Below, piece after piece: positions 1-13,027 of a stretch of 64,000 nucleotides of DNA (its first letter is position 1; each line of letters begins with the position of its first letter). Below the pieces are notes generated by a model, which searched no databases, was not told the DNA's origin, and was given only the letters and a program-made list of their open reading frames with translations. The DNA comes from Henckelia pumila (lineage: Eukaryota; Streptophyta; Magnoliopsida; Lamiales; Gesneriaceae), in assembly GCF_033568475.1 (NCBI RefSeq), contig NW_027331831.1:3224001-3288000 (forward strand), written 5' to 3'. Both the position numbers and the translations under genes were made by a program.

Positions 1-830
1 ATAGGACTCACTCAATCAACCTACATCGACACCATATTGAAAAGGTTTTCTATGGATGAGTCCAAGAGAGGACATCTACCTATGTGTCATGGAGTTTCTC
101 TATCCAAGTCTATGTGTCCCAAGACTGGCGAAGAGATAGAGAAGATGACACACGTGCCATATGCGTCAGCCATAGGTAGTATCATGTATGGGATGATATC
201 TACCAGACCGGATGTGGCCTATGCTCTGAGCGTCACGAGCAGATACCAAGCCAATCCCGATCAAATGCATTGGAAAGCCGTGAAGGATATTCTTAAGTAC
301 TTGCGAAGGACTAAGAATTTGTTCATGGTTTATGGAGGGAGAGAATTGAAGTTGGAAGGCTATACCGACTCTAGCTTCCAATGTGACGTGGATGACTCGA
401 AATCAACCTCTAGATTTGTATTCGTGCTCAATGGCGATGTTGTCTCTTGGAAGAGTTCCAAGCAGGACACCACAGCGGATTCCACCACTGAGGCATAATA
501 CATTGCAGCATCAGATGCTGCTAAAGAGGCGGTTTGGATAAGGAAATTCATCCAAGAGTTGGGTGTAATTCCTGAAACTGTTGGTCCAGTCCCGGTGTAC
601 TGTGACAACACGGGTGCCATTGCTCAGGCAAAGAAACCAAGGTCTCATCAGAAGTACCACATCATCCGGGAGATCGTGGAAAGAGGAGACATCAGTGTCG
701 AGAGAGTGGTCTCTACAGACAATATCACTGATCTGCTTACTAAGCCCTTGCCAGGACCATTGTTTGACAAACATCACGAAGCAATGAGATTACGTAGTAT
801 GACTAGTTGGCTTTAGGGCAAGTGGGAGAT
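1..830 (+). mobile_element. Ty1/copia pol 3' end (RT tail and RNase H), fossil
   Basis: This is the last part of a copia-type polyprotein. The connection domain after reverse transcriptase is readable (the STRPDVAYALSVTSRYQ stretch), followed by RNase H motifs (GYTDSSFQCDVDDSKSTSR, then VYCDNTGAIAQAKKPRSHQK) and the usual polyprotein end near 816. A purine-rich tract (gggcaagtgggaga) sits just before the LTR, as expected for plus-strand priming. The 5' LTR, gag, integrase and most of RT lie left of the window. The coding region is broken (about one break in the part seen). Together with 831-2705 it is the 3' part of one element lying in the caulimovirid sequence. Confidence 0.9.
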
Positions 831-2705
831 TGAAAGAGTGGGTGCCCGGTTAGCCAACTTGTGGCTAAGGGCTTTTATGACTCTATGTAAAACAATCTTT
901 TATTTAATATAATTTACACTTTTATAATGGCATTGACTTTATCTTTCTTCATATTGTTATATTATGATATACTATTGTTGTTTTGATAAAGACCTTGAAT
1001 ATACTATAGTGTATGTAAGATGTGGTAGCACATGGGGATGGCTATCATGAAACATATCTTATAGTCACTGTATATTCTAAACTGTTCCTAGTCAATTGAG
1101 CCGTCCGCAAATAAGGATAAGGATCGCTCGAGATTGAGACTAGCATTTGTGATGCCGAGTATCACGTTTCATTGGTATGGAACATATAGATGTTCAAAGC
1201 ATGCAAATGGATATTCATATGATGAATGATCGAACTACCCTATTCGGACTTTCCAAGTGGTTATCACTTATCGAGTGGATAAAGTCCGCGATTTTGGTTG
1301 TACACCATTAGTCCTTATTACTTGAAACATCATTGAGACTCTATATGCTAGTAATGTACTTTGACTCGTTTACCGACTCTATTGGGGTCATCAGGTGTCG
1401 GGATTGGGTACAGTTACGACACATATAGGAGTCGATGCTTTGTTGTCAAGGATTCATCACATACTTGCGAGTGTGGATATCCTATGCAATCTGAGGAGAT
1501 ATTAGTGTGACGAATCTCTAGCCAGAGTACATGATGTGTTTTAGGTTAATGGGTTTTCCTAGTAACACATGCGATGTCACTAATAGATCTCCAAGATGTT
1601 ATGCATAGTTATCGAATCTCGAACAACTCTCGATATACCAATGGTTGTTGATTCGATCGGGATATATGGATGAAGGGACCGTACTGTACGCTAACCAAAA
1701 TCTACTGGTTCTTGCAGGCACTATCAGTAATACCTAGGGAATCATGGAGCGATGTTGCTAGGCGCTCTAACCATGATTCGATGGGTAAGTCGGAAATTAT
1801 TGTTCCGAGTCACAAGGAGTTGTGAGCCCACGGCTAGCTTTATTTCTGAACCATTGAGGATTACAGAAGTAATGGATTACTAAAACCCCGTAGAGATAGT
1901 TAAATTTAAAGAGTTAAATTTAATGAAAGAGAAGTTGGACTTCTTAAGTAAAGGGAGTGAGATTTCCTAAAATGACATAGGGATGGGCATTTTTGGAAAT
2001 CACTGAATTCGGATTCAGAAAAATTATCTTGACTCTAAAAGATGCAGAAATGGTTTCTGTGCACATTGGTGAAATCAGTTTATCAATCGGAGTCACGATG
2101 AATTTTATATTAATTTCTATAACAACAGGCTTGGCTTGTTGGGCTTAAGTTATGGATTGTGGGCTTTAAGGAGTTAGAGTCCTGATACAATTATAATTAA
2201 AAATTATCTATAAATATACTGCAGTGTTCGAAAATTCCATAAGATTTTCAGTCTTGAAATTTTCGAATTTCAGCCTATATTATTCAAGGGGATTTTCGAA
2301 ATCCTCTGTCCCTTTTGGAGAAAATTCGGGTTGTGATTTTTGTGAAAAATTACAATCTGAATTAACAGATCATATCTGTTTATTCTCTACGCAAACTTCT
2401 GATTGATTTCTAGTGCAGTCAATCAGAGGGTTTTGTTTTCTATTCGTGGACCTGATTGAAGAAACGTTCGTTCATCAGTTTCTGGGATATACAACAAGAG
2501 CAGATTAAATTCTGTTGGTGTCCATAATCTCGCTTCGAGATTTCAAGGTAAAATATTTAATAGTGATTATTTGTTTTACTTACACAAATTTAATCGTAAA
2601 GTTTTGATACCCAGATATGGAATCGTTCCATATTAATAAAATAAAATTTTAACTTTCGCTGCACCGGGTATCAATTCTAATTGATCTGAACACAGTTTTC
2701 CAACA
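831..2705 (+). repeat. 3' LTR of the Ty1/copia element
   Basis: The LTR runs from the first TG after the purine tract (tgaaagagtgggtgcccgg) to a terminal CA (ttttccaaca), about 1.87 kb. The left boundary follows from the purine tract. The right boundary is where minus-strand caulimovirid sequence resumes. It contains no gene of its own. The partner LTR is outside the window, so neither age nor target duplication can be measured; the five bases after the LTR are gactc. The right boundary is good to a few bases. Confidence 0.8.
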
Positions 2706-3451
2706 GACTCCTCTTTTTGCTGTACAAATTTCTGCTCCCGAGTCAATATAAGTTGCAAAGTATTCAGCCTTATATTATTCATACAACATTCCTATTGAAA
2801 TGTATATGGAGAAAAGACTTGTTGTAATTTTTTAAAGGGATTACTAAATGGCCCTGCCATTTTTAACAGACTGTGTTGCAACTCAGTAATCCTATTAAGA
2901 CTTTTCACCTTTAGTTTTCCTAAGGCTTCAGAAGGTAAAGTATGATTACTTCTTTCTACTTCTTCGATGCGTCCTAGTAAATCATGTTCATGACTTACTA
3001 ATTTCAATAGTTGCTTCTTCCTCTGTTTGTAAACAGAGTTTTTGAATCTGTTTAAGGGATTGTCTCTTATTCAATTATCTTGGTTTTCCATCTCGTAGGA
3101 TTTTTATTGAATCCTCCAAGTCTTCTCTTTTGCCATAAATTCTATTCCTTTTTCAAGGCGTTTCCATGGTTTATGGTCCTCCAGAAATTTTAGGCCAAGA
3201 ATGAGTTGATCCATCTCTTTTCCTGGAATTCCACAGATTTGAACTTCCAATTCTCCAATATTTATCACTCCTTGGTAAGTTCCTTTTTCTTGTTGTTCCA
3301 AATAGTAAATTGAGTTACAAGGGAACTGATTCCGATGACTTGTTATTTCGAATACTATTTTCACTTCTTTCCATCCTTCTGGAGATCTAAGTTTTCCTAT
3401 TATAGAAAACTCTTTTTCTTTTGGTGGAATTTCTTGAATAGGAGATTTGTC

Positions 3452-3985
3452 TCATCTCCTACTTGTCATTTGGTCTCCTTGGAAAGATAACCTTCGGGGT
3501 TCTATTTTAAGGTCTTTGTATAGAACAGGTCTGTCTTGAATTTGAATGTCTGTTTCCTGAATTAAAGAAAACTCGATTCTTTTCGGGTATATTGCATGAG
3601 CAACTTTCCCAAATATCTCTGGAATTTCAATGAACTCATTTCTAATAAATAATTCAGAATGGTGAGTATTAAAAAGAGCATATGAAATTTGATATGTAAT
3701 AGAATATGGCCTATTACCTTCCTTCATTAGTCTTTTTTCCTTGAAGTTTTGATGCAACGTCAAGGCTCGACTAAAATCTCTATCAGCTAAATTGTAGGCT
3801 ACTCTTGGATAAATAACTCCCACAATTTTTCCTGCGCACAAATTTCCTGAGATAGTTACTAGAACCGCATCTTGTATATTCCCCATTCTTTTATCGCACA
3901 CTACAATATCTATGGGTGAATCTATTCCTTCTTTAAAAGTAGCTTTGATCATAATCTGGATTGCTCCAATATGAATCCAAGACAT
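3452..3985 (-). pseudogene. Caulimovirid movement-protein-like region (30K type, fossil part)
   Basis: About 177 residues resembling the 30K-superfamily movement proteins, which let plant viruses pass plasmodesmata. Recognisable stretches include SWIHIGAIQIMIKATFKEG, SPIDIVVCDKRM and NLCAGKIVGVIYPRVAYN, which match the conserved core of these proteins as I remember it. It follows the coat-protein segment, which supports a Cavemovirus/Solendovirus-like relative. It is part of a broken fossil copy. Confidence 0.65.
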
Positions 3986-4306
3986 TGTCTTTGCTACTTC
4001 TGCTTTTAATTTCTATAATTCCTCTCGAATTTCTTCAAAGGGAATCAACTGCATCTCAATTTGATTACTGGTTAATTTCATAAGAATCGTCATTTCCCTT
4101 TTGGATACCTTATAATCAAATTATGTCTTCTTTGTCTTAGCCCTAGATTTCGTAAAACTCTTTCAACTTGTCCTGCCGAAAATCCTTGGTACTTCTGTAG
4201 TGTTGGATTTTCTCTCATAATCCTTTGAACCATATTATGAGATATCGTGGTTTGACTAAAGAACCCAGCCAAACTTTCATGTGTTTCATGTCGAAACACC
4301 TCCTCT

Positions 4307-5359
4307 TTACTCTGATTCTGATTCTGATTCGTCCTCAGAAACTTCTTGACTAAATAATATCTCTTCTTCGTATATGCTTTCATCTGACGGGATATCCTCA
4401 AATTGATATACTTGGACTAGATCTTGAAAGAAAACCGCATCATCCATATCTGGTGTTGCTTCAAAGAGTTTGATTCCTTTTTTCTCGTTTTCTGGACAAT
4501 TTGTAGATATATTTCCTTTTGCTTCACATGTCCAGCAGTTGCAATCCTTAAAACTTTCACTTGCCCTTGTATGAGTTCTTCTAAAAGTTCTTCTTGATGG
4601 TGCTCTTCCCCTGCTTTGTGATGAGCCTGTTGCTGGAGACGTTCTTGTAGATCCACTTCTTCTACCTGATCTATAGGATCTGGCTTTTAGTTTGGACCCA
4701 AATGTTCTTGGTTTCCAAGAACTCTTCATTCTTTTATTATAGGGATTATTTCTGAATTTCTTCCTTTTAAATCCCTGTGTTCTGTTTCCAATGATCGTTG
4801 AAAGATCATTTTCTCTACAACACAAAGGTGTACGCTTATCTATACCCCTTATTCTTTTGTAGTTCTTTTGTAATGCTGTCATATGGCACCATTCTGCCAA
4901 TTTTCCTTTCAAAAAGGACGCGCGTCTTGCCAATGTATCAAGATTACTTGAAACGTATTCTTTAATCAGCATTTCTCTCCAGGGACTTGGCATTTTTGCA
5001 AAAAATAGCTGAATATCTACATTTTTCTCGACTCCCGAATTCCATCTGTATTTAGTGAATAACATAATGTATTCATCAACTAAACAGATATCATGTAACT
5101 CGAGGCTATACAGAGCTTGAGTATATCTTCTCTTTTTCTCTGTATCTTGATTATTGAAATAGTCTACCCATATGAATTGTGCTTTAAATAGGGTGGCCAT
5201 TCTTTCTCCAATCTCGCTGAGGGATTCTCCTGCTAAGATTGATTCCTTCGTATCTGGCATAGTCATCTCCCATGCGATCTTGACAGATCCTATTAGACTC
5301 ATTTCTAGAAGTCTAATGAATCCTTCTTTATTGAGATCTAATGTCCCTGCAATTCTCAT
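4307..5359 (-). pseudogene. Caulimovirid coat-protein region (fossil part)
   Basis: About 350 residues read in one frame. The centre is rich in basic residues and Arg-Ser (for example RSYRSGRRSGSTRTS). A zinc-knuckle-like cysteine cluster follows (CNCWTCEAKGNISTNC), then a very acidic tail ending in DESESESE. Basic region, zinc knuckle and acidic tail together are the hallmark of caulimovirid coat proteins. It lies upstream of the movement-protein segment in the same orientation. It is part of the broken element 2706-6108. Confidence 0.75.
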
Positions 5360-5705
5360 AGCTGACGTTCAATCATCTATAAGATCTTCTCTGTTTTTGA
5401 AGTCCAAAACATCAAGGTTTAACATAACCACATAAGGATGTATCGGGTCTAAAACAGTTTTTTTCCATAAGGAGTTTGATGTAGTGGTATTTTACTCCTT
5501 CTTGATCTGGTTCCTGCTGGATGTGAATTTTTTTCCACATGGAACTCACTATGTGGTTCTTCTGTTTTTACCACATATCTTGGGGGATTTCCCATGGGTT
5601 GTTCGCCCTCAGGGGAATTCATTTTTAGATCTACAACTTTGAGATTCGCAAAAGAATACGCAAGATCTTGTAGATCCTCGAGATTTAATCTTTCTAAAGT
5701 AGTCA

Positions 5706-6077
5706 TCAGATAGTGTTTTTCTCTGATACTGCTTTTATAAGATTAATCATCATTTCATCATTAGTTAAAGGTTTTTGAACCATTTTGGTTTTACCTTTCT
5801 GATGTAACAAAGGTTCGGTACCAAACAAGAGTGGTAACCTTCCTTTTGTATTTCCTTTTCTAAAACCAGAAGTATGTTCTAGGTTTAGGATTTTATTTTG
5901 AAGATCCTTTAGAGTTCCAAGAATTTCTTCTTGTTTCTTAAGGATTTCTTCAATTTTTCGAGGTATTTCATACAACTGATTGCTGTAATATTGTACCGTC
6001 TTTTGAATTTCTCTAAGATCTCCGGAGAGTTTAGAGGAATCTGGGGTAATCTCTAAAAATTTAGAGTTAGAAATCAT
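5706..6077 (-). pseudogene. Caulimovirid N-terminal coiled-coil segment (fossil part)
   Basis: About 123 residues with heptad-like spacing (EIPRKIEEILKKQEEILG, then LKDLQNKILNLEH), predicting a coiled coil. It lies upstream of the coat-protein segment, where caulimovirids carry accessory structural or aggregation functions. No specific family is recognised, so the function is inferred only from position. The gypsy element was inserted a few dozen bases upstream of this segment. Confidence 0.5.
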
Positions 6078-6108
6078 TTTTCTTTATCTCTTCAAATTTT
6101 AGAGCATT

Positions 6109-8888
6109 TGTGAGGACCTCAGGTTACTAATCTCGTCTTAGGGCAATTAATGATTAATAAAACAATTAATCAACAATAGAAAATAATACAAACCAAGAGC
6201 TAAATTTATTATTTTTTTTTTAAACTTTCCAAAGCCTCGCTCGATCCGGCAAAATTAGCCGATCGAGCGAGCTATGAATTAATACTCTCGGGTCTGCACA
6301 CCAAAGCCTCGCTCGATCCAACAAAAATCGCCGATCGAGCGAGCATGAATTTTTCTCGTTTCTGCCCATAACAACAGGCCTCGCTCGATCCGACAAAAAT
6401 CGCCGATTGAGCGAGCATGATTTCCAGAAAAAGTTCAGAACAAACTTTGCTGTCAAAACTTAGAACAATGGCAAGAATCTTCAATACAAATCGATCATAA
6501 GCATGTTATAATATCTCAGAACATGCATATATACATATAGCCATGCTCAAGCATCAAATCTTAAGATTATTACATCAAATAGATAGCATAGAGGCATGAA
6601 ACAATAAGCTACACTAAATCTTCACATGTGAGCTTCTAAATCTCAAGTTTCATATAAAAATCAAGGTTATCAAACTACCATTCTTTCTCTTAAAACCCGA
6701 GTCCACACTTGCTAAGTCTCACTTCCGAGCTGTCCATATCATCTCAGACTAGCTCCTGCCCCACCTGTTGTGATGCACACATACAAAACAAAACAACAGC
6801 CGGATAAACTCCGGTGAGAAAACAATCTCAGTATAAGCAACATATATAAAGCGTTAAATAAATCATATCGACTCTATTTCAACTCGACTCAACAAATAGA
6901 GTAATTAACACTTCTGTCGATTAAGAATTGATTCATAAAAACATCGTTGCCATCAAGATTCGTATCCGATCTTGACATGGATATCCATCTATCGTAGCCA
7001 TTCTGGGCTAGAAAATAAGGTCACCCTCCGACCTTGGCATAGAATCAATTCATATCATCGTCGTATCAAACTCATATCGACTCAAAATCAAAGATCCACT
7101 CCTGGGATGGATCGAAAATATCAAAATCAAATTGAAATAATAAATACGTATGTGGTTTTGGCGGGACAACTCAAGAAGAATCGATCCTGAGTTTCAAAAT
7201 CCCTGACTCTCGATGTCGTCATTATACCTTCGTAATTCTTGATTCTGAATGCTTCAATCTGAAATATAATCATCGAAACATATATATCAATCTTCATTCT
7301 AATCATTCATATCAGAATCAATTCAAATTCATCAATCTATCTTCAATCAAACTCATTCAAACCTTCAACTTCTTCATATACGATACAACTCGGAGTTGTG
7401 AGTCGTTAGCCTTCGAAATTTATCCGAAACAGAGAAATAAAAATGCTAAATCATCGATAACATTTCAAATATAGTCTTATCTCAGTCATAGGCTATTCAA
7501 ACAGCTTCAAAACATCAATCGACGGCGTAGCGATTCAAAATCGGAAATCGATGACATAGCGATTTCGAATCAATCTTCATATACCAAATATATCATCATT
7601 ACAAGTACCAAATCAGCATACCAGCAGGTATAAACATCGAATCACATGCTGGAAATCGTACTAAGTTCAATCGCTATCAGTTCGTCAATTCGGTTGCGAT
7701 ATCGGAATACATATACATGTAAGAACATGTACAAACATGCAATACTGATCTCTTAAATGGATTGAGCTCATATCACATCTGAAATGTAACGATTATCATC
7801 TAACAAAATCAGAATACGATCCTCAGATCATTGGCTCAATCGTAGGCTAAAAATCTGGTTGCAAAACATAACCGAGCATCGTAGCGATTCATATTCGGGA
7901 TTCGACTCGGTATGAAACTTCAATTCTAATCTCATATCAACTATATGAATCACATATCAGCTACTTAACATCATATTCTCGGCATATCAGCAGCATAACA
8001 TCAAGATACATGCTGTAACAATTCATTCAAATGCATACGATGTTAAATAACCAAGTCGATGTCGATATGGACATGTAGAAACCATCAAAACACATGACAT
8101 AAGTTTAACGTCTGATTTCTGTCATTTCTGGATTTCGAAATCTTGATAAATCAACAAGATACTTACATCAAATCGAAGTACTTGTCGCAAGGATTCCAGA
8201 TAATCTTTCGGAATCGAAAACGGACGACCGACACAAAAGTTACGCCATTTTGAAAATCGTCGAAGCAACAAAAATGGAGGGATCGAACTCCCCTGTTCGT
8301 GGCTCCATTTTCCGAATGAATTTCCTCCAAACTTACACGTATTTCATCTAATATATATATATAAAATCGGATATGCATGCATAAATTGCACTATTGCCCC
8401 TGGCCTCTTCCAAAAGGTGCAATTCAGTCATCGGCCTTCTATTTAATTCAATTTCAATCCAAAATAATTTAAGAATATTAGAATTTAAATCGAAACTCTA
8501 AATATTCCCAAATTAAATATACTCGAATTAAAATAAATTAAATTCGAATCAATTAAATAATCCCGACCATTTGCACTTCAGCCCTTCAAAATTCGATATT
8601 TGCAAATCAATCTCTGATCGGATTAAATCTTCGAAATACGTCATATTAATTTCCGAAAGTTGGAATTTAATCTTCAATTCCATCAATATTCAAATAGAAT
8701 ATTTATTCTTCTTAATCTAAGAATTCCCGGAATTGAAATCTCAAAATCCGTAAATTCTCAAATTAAATATTTTCGGCTCAGAAATTAATTCTATCATTTC
8801 TTCAGCTTCTCAAATCAATATTAACCCGAAATATGGAATTTAATTCTCAAATCCCATAATTAAGAATTTAATATTTCTGGGCCTTACA
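6109..8888 (-). repeat. 3' LTR of the gypsy element
   Basis: On the plus strand this LTR starts TGTGAGGACC and ends GGGCCTTACA; on its own strand it reads TGTAAGG...CCTCACA. It aligns end to end with 13028-15809. Near its 3' end are three palindromic units of about 40 bp (6234-6273, 6306-6344, 6378-6417), each built as CTCGCTCGAT-spacer-ATCGAGCGAG and spaced about 72 bp apart. It has no gene; short frames of 60-100 codons here are chance or palindrome-derived. Confidence 0.9.
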
Positions 8889-11800
8889 TTTTCTCCCCTC
8901 TAAGAAATGATTTCGTCCTCGAAATCACAGTCAATTTAAATATCAAGTCTGATAAACTGAATGATTACCTGAAGCGGTTCTCACTTCAATCATCCAATTC
9001 TGATCTTCGTACTTTATTTCTTCATCTCTTAGCAAATTAATTCTTCGGATCTGCTTCAATTGTCTTGTACCTTAATTAATAGAAGAGAATATTTTCTAAG
9101 TTGTTTCTTTCCTTACTCAAGGATCTGTCGAAGAATTGACTTCACTCAGAATTTCTTCCATATCTATTGTATTTGATTAAAGTACATAGGAAAATTTACT
9201 AATATTTCATTACTTAAGATATGTGGAACAATCAGATCCAACATATCAAGCTGAAAGGAATACTTTTTTCAAATCGCATCATCAATTCTATCTGACATTT
9301 CAGTCAGTAAAATCTAACTTCAATGACGACTTGTTTCTTCTTCAAGATCAATTCATGCCCTAGGCAAAGCATATCTCAAGTCGACAATGTCATTCTATTC
9401 ATCGTTTCAAGATCTTCCGAGTTTGTATCTCAAACACGGTTATTTCTCTATTCTGAATCGAATGATAATTCAATATAACTCTCCTGTTAACAAATCAGTA
9501 ACAGCTTCACCAGTTATATCTATCATTCAATTGCTAACTCTGATTCGTCTTCTATGTTCTCATTTCAGATAGATTTATAGTCATAATTTTTGTGTATCTC
9601 AAATCATATCTGATATTGAATACGTCGGTAATATCATAACCATAAAGAAATCTGATTTCTTCTCATCGTATCATCAAATTATCTTCTCAATAGCAATTCA
9701 ATAACTATCTTATTTTTAATCAAGAATATTTTTGAGATTCTGAACATCAACTATTCAAAGTACGATCACTGTATCAATCATATAGCTGTTACAGGACTTA
9801 TAATCATTAAATGACAAGTCATCAATCCATGAATACCCAATCAGGTATTAAAGTTTTGAGAATATTCTCACAATCTAGAAAATCAACTCAGATAATCTAT
9901 CGATCAGAGAATGGTATCATGCAATCACATCTAACCAAACTCTCAGAACATCAATCAATCAATGTCATATCTCGATCAAAGAACTCTAACGTCTTCATCA
10001 TGACAATAGATTATAATCATTCCTGTAAGTTCATCATCAAATCCTTAGCTTCGTCACGGCTAACAACTATCTGTTCATATCTGTATCACATCTTATACAG
10101 CATATTCTGAAAATTTGATTTATCTATCAAAGACTATTATGCTGTACTTTACAGATTTCAAAGTATTCAGAACTTTTAATATTCTATATCATGTCAGATA
10201 TAGGTTATTTCTGAAATTATATTCATCTACTCTGACCATTCTTCAATTCACGTATTTTCGCATCAAAAAGTATTCATACACTGAGCACAATTCAGTGATT
10301 TGATCGTACAGACATATCATTTTCTTCAGTAATTTCATCAATGTAATCATAACTACCACCTGTTTACCTCATTTATACTGCTTCATCATAGTAGTTTCGC
10401 AAAATCTTCTTTCAGATCATATTCTCGTTCTAATTCTAGAGTTCCTAAAATATCACTGAACTCATCTGGTCAACGATTTTCTTAAATTAATTAGAAATTC
10501 TTTGTATGTTTAACTTCGAAAACATACTATTACTGTCCTATCTGGTTGAATAATTACTGACTTTATCATTGTGCAATTCTTTAAATTCTGATATTCATTT
10601 TTGGAAATATCAGGCACAATTCATAATATCATTCATAAAAGAGTTCATCTATTCGGATCTGAAATCTATTCAGATCTGACATGAATCTTCATATCTCCAT
10701 TCTGGCATTCTGTATTGAATTCTCATCGCTTCAATTTGATTTTTTGTGTTTCTTTCATCTTCGTAACAATTCTGGCTTCTTTTCAATTAGAAATCATTCT
10801 GATTGTTCTGCATTCATCTGAATATTCGAACCAAAATACACAGAATTCTGAAATCACTTAATTGAATGCCTATTTCATTCTTCATTTTATGTCCCAAAAT
10901 ACTAGTAACTCATATCATCTAACCCAAAATAATGGATCATCTTCGAATTTCCTCTATTAGTTACGAGTCAAAATCTTAAAATACGCTGAAATATCCATCA
11001 AAGGATCAATAATTCTCAAAATCAAAATCAATAAATCAAGATTGAGAAAATCCTTCAATCAAGGTCATCCACAACTCAAAACGTCTGGATAACAAACTCT
11101 GCACAGTGAAAACAACTCACTTGCATCGCATACTCCAAATGAGTGAAATAATTCAGCGCGCCATGAATAACCAATATTAAAGATTTCAAGAACCATAACT
11201 CCTTTTGATGTAATCGATTCAGCATAATCAAAGAAAAAACTCATTTGTAATTGATTGTCATATCATCATCGATTCGATAAACCTCAACAGCACCATTCAT
11301 GTCATCAAGTCGCTATAGAATTCCAGTTCAAAACTTAAACTAAAGTCAAAATCTTACTGGAACATATATCAGAAAACTTCGACTCATTGGCACATCGACC
11401 AATGCTAATGTAGATCATGAACATATCTATGACATTGAATATTCTGATGTCGAAATCTGTACTTCATATAACAAACAGGAATGATAGAACCTTAATTCGA
11501 GATTCTATATCATATCATCATATTCATATGCACATTATGTTCTTGCTGATCTAATTTAATCGTTTCTGATCATCAATCTTCTGTTATTCTGTATCAGGTT
11601 ATTGCATCATCATCTATCATGCAACCTAAACAGATATCTCATTATGAACAAAATCATGTTCAATTCATTTCATCGAAGTAGTAGTTCCATTCTTCAGTTC
11701 AATTCACAATTTCTTTTTTCGGATACAGAAGAGCAATATAATAAGCTTCATTTATCATATAGCTTCGTTGCACCAATAACATAAACAGGTTAAAACAATA

Positions 11801-13010
11801 AATTTGTTACCTGCAATTTCATTTCTGTGCAATTTCATTCGGATCCTCTGTATACTTCTGTAACTATTCTTCATTCAAATCTTCTCTGAGTCGAATTTGC
11901 TTCTGACATATACTAGCACATCAGCTTGTACTGTCTTTACACTGATTGTTTGGATATCTTCCTCCAAATTGAGTGTAGTAATCTTTGACTTTCTCTGTAT
12001 TCAGACCCAAACAAATCTGTATCGGTCCGCTAAAGTGAGGAGACTCTCTTCATATTGTTTACTTCATATCTGTCTTGAAAGAATAAGTTCAGCCAATTGT
12101 GATGATATCATCCACTGTAGCAAAGCTATAATGCTATTCTTTTTGTATCATCATTCAGTTTCAATTCTCTTCGTTCAGTCAATGTCTTCCAGAAAATGTG
12201 TCAGGCATCAATATATATTCAGACAGAATCTTCGAATTCAAGTCATAAATAAACAACTCAATCGTGAGCTGCTTTATTATCATGGACAATTCAAAAACTG
12301 ATAATAGGCTTGAACAGCTAGAAATATATCCTTCATAATCAAAATATTCAATTTCGAGAGATAATTCTTTCTCATCAGTTTATCTGTTGTGGCAAAGAAT
12401 CGTTAAATCAAACTCTGTTCGAAGCACTTACCAACAAATAATATACCTCCGTTCTGTCAGAATTTCTCAGTCAAAAGATATCAGCTAGTCGCTAGGTCTT
12501 GAAGTTGATAGACAATCAATCTGATACGATATTCATCTATATCTGTCAGGTATCTGAACAACTGATCAAGTTCTTCAGACCAACTTCTACCTACAATAAC
12601 ATCGATTCATTTGCTGATATTCTGTTCTGTTCAATCAAAATACTTCATTTATCTGAGCAATACAATGTTGTTCTATCTGATCAGACAATTCTGTTCAGTC
12701 CGGCAAGACACTTCTGATTCAGTCTGGGGTGCTTACGTCACCCAAAGAACACTGTTTTCTTCGATTCGGGGTGCTTACATCACCCAGGGAGAATCTTATA
12801 ATAACTTCGATAAGACTTCCCAAACTTTACTTACCAAGTAATAAGAAATTCAATAATTTACGAATCAGTAAATCGGGCAATTTCATTTCAAAAAGTAGAT
12901 CATGCGCACATGCAATTTCATCAAATCAGTAATGCATAATCATGCAATACAATAAATGCATGTGACTCAATCTACCCCGCTCAGCTTCTATCTCAGTCCT
13001 AGAAACTTAC
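8889..13010 (-). other. Eroded interior of the gypsy element
   Basis: About 4.1 kb of AT-rich sequence with no minus-strand frame long enough for gag or pol. A gag-like patch near 12,590-12,490 and a residue pattern near the purine tract like the end of gypsy pol (gatttcgaggacgaaatc on the minus strand) show descent from a gypsy element. Plus-strand frames here, up to 134 codons (11,897-12,301), match nothing I recognise and are taken as chance. Nothing else was found. Confidence 0.65.
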
Positions 13011-13022
13011 GCTCTGATACCA
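13011..13022 (-). promoter_or_regulatory. Primer-binding site of the gypsy element (tRNA-iMet)
   Basis: The minus strand reads TGGTATCAGAGC, the classic complement of the 3' end of plant initiator-methionine tRNA. It lies 5 bp inside the 5' LTR. This fixes the strand of the element and identifies which LTR is 5'. Confidence 0.85.
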
Positions 13023-13027
13023 CCTGT

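Larger units (their letters stand above)
2706..6108 (-). mobile_element. Endogenous caulimovirid, main segment (fossil)
   Basis: Minus-strand reading gives, in order: a coiled-coil-rich segment (about 6077-5706), a short segment (5706-5449), a coat-protein segment with a basic stretch and zinc knuckle (about 5359-4307), a short segment (4401-4090), a movement-protein-like segment (3985-3452), further segments (3364-3104, 3007-2792) and finally an aspartic-protease motif (YIDSGAEICTAK) at about 2760-2710. Coat protein ahead of movement protein is, as I recall, the order in Cavemovirus and Solendovirus, so an endogenous relative of those genera is the best guess. The copy is broken in several places, and is cut by a copia insertion on the left and a gypsy insertion on the right. 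It is not functional as seen. Confidence 0.75.

Noticed and set aside
6234-6417. Three evenly spaced palindromic repeats as a CRISPR-like array
   Set aside because: They are in a plant nuclear LTR, the intervening sequence is part of the LTR and is the same in both copies, and there are no cas genes.
11897-12301. 134-codon plus-strand open frame in the gypsy interior
   Set aside because: It lies antisense to the element, has no recognisable domain and has the composition of stop-poor AT-rich DNA read backwards; taken as chance.
13011-13022. tRNA-like sequence complementary to initiator Met tRNA
   Set aside because: Only the 12-nt primer-binding complement is present; there is no tRNA cloverleaf, so it is not a tRNA gene.
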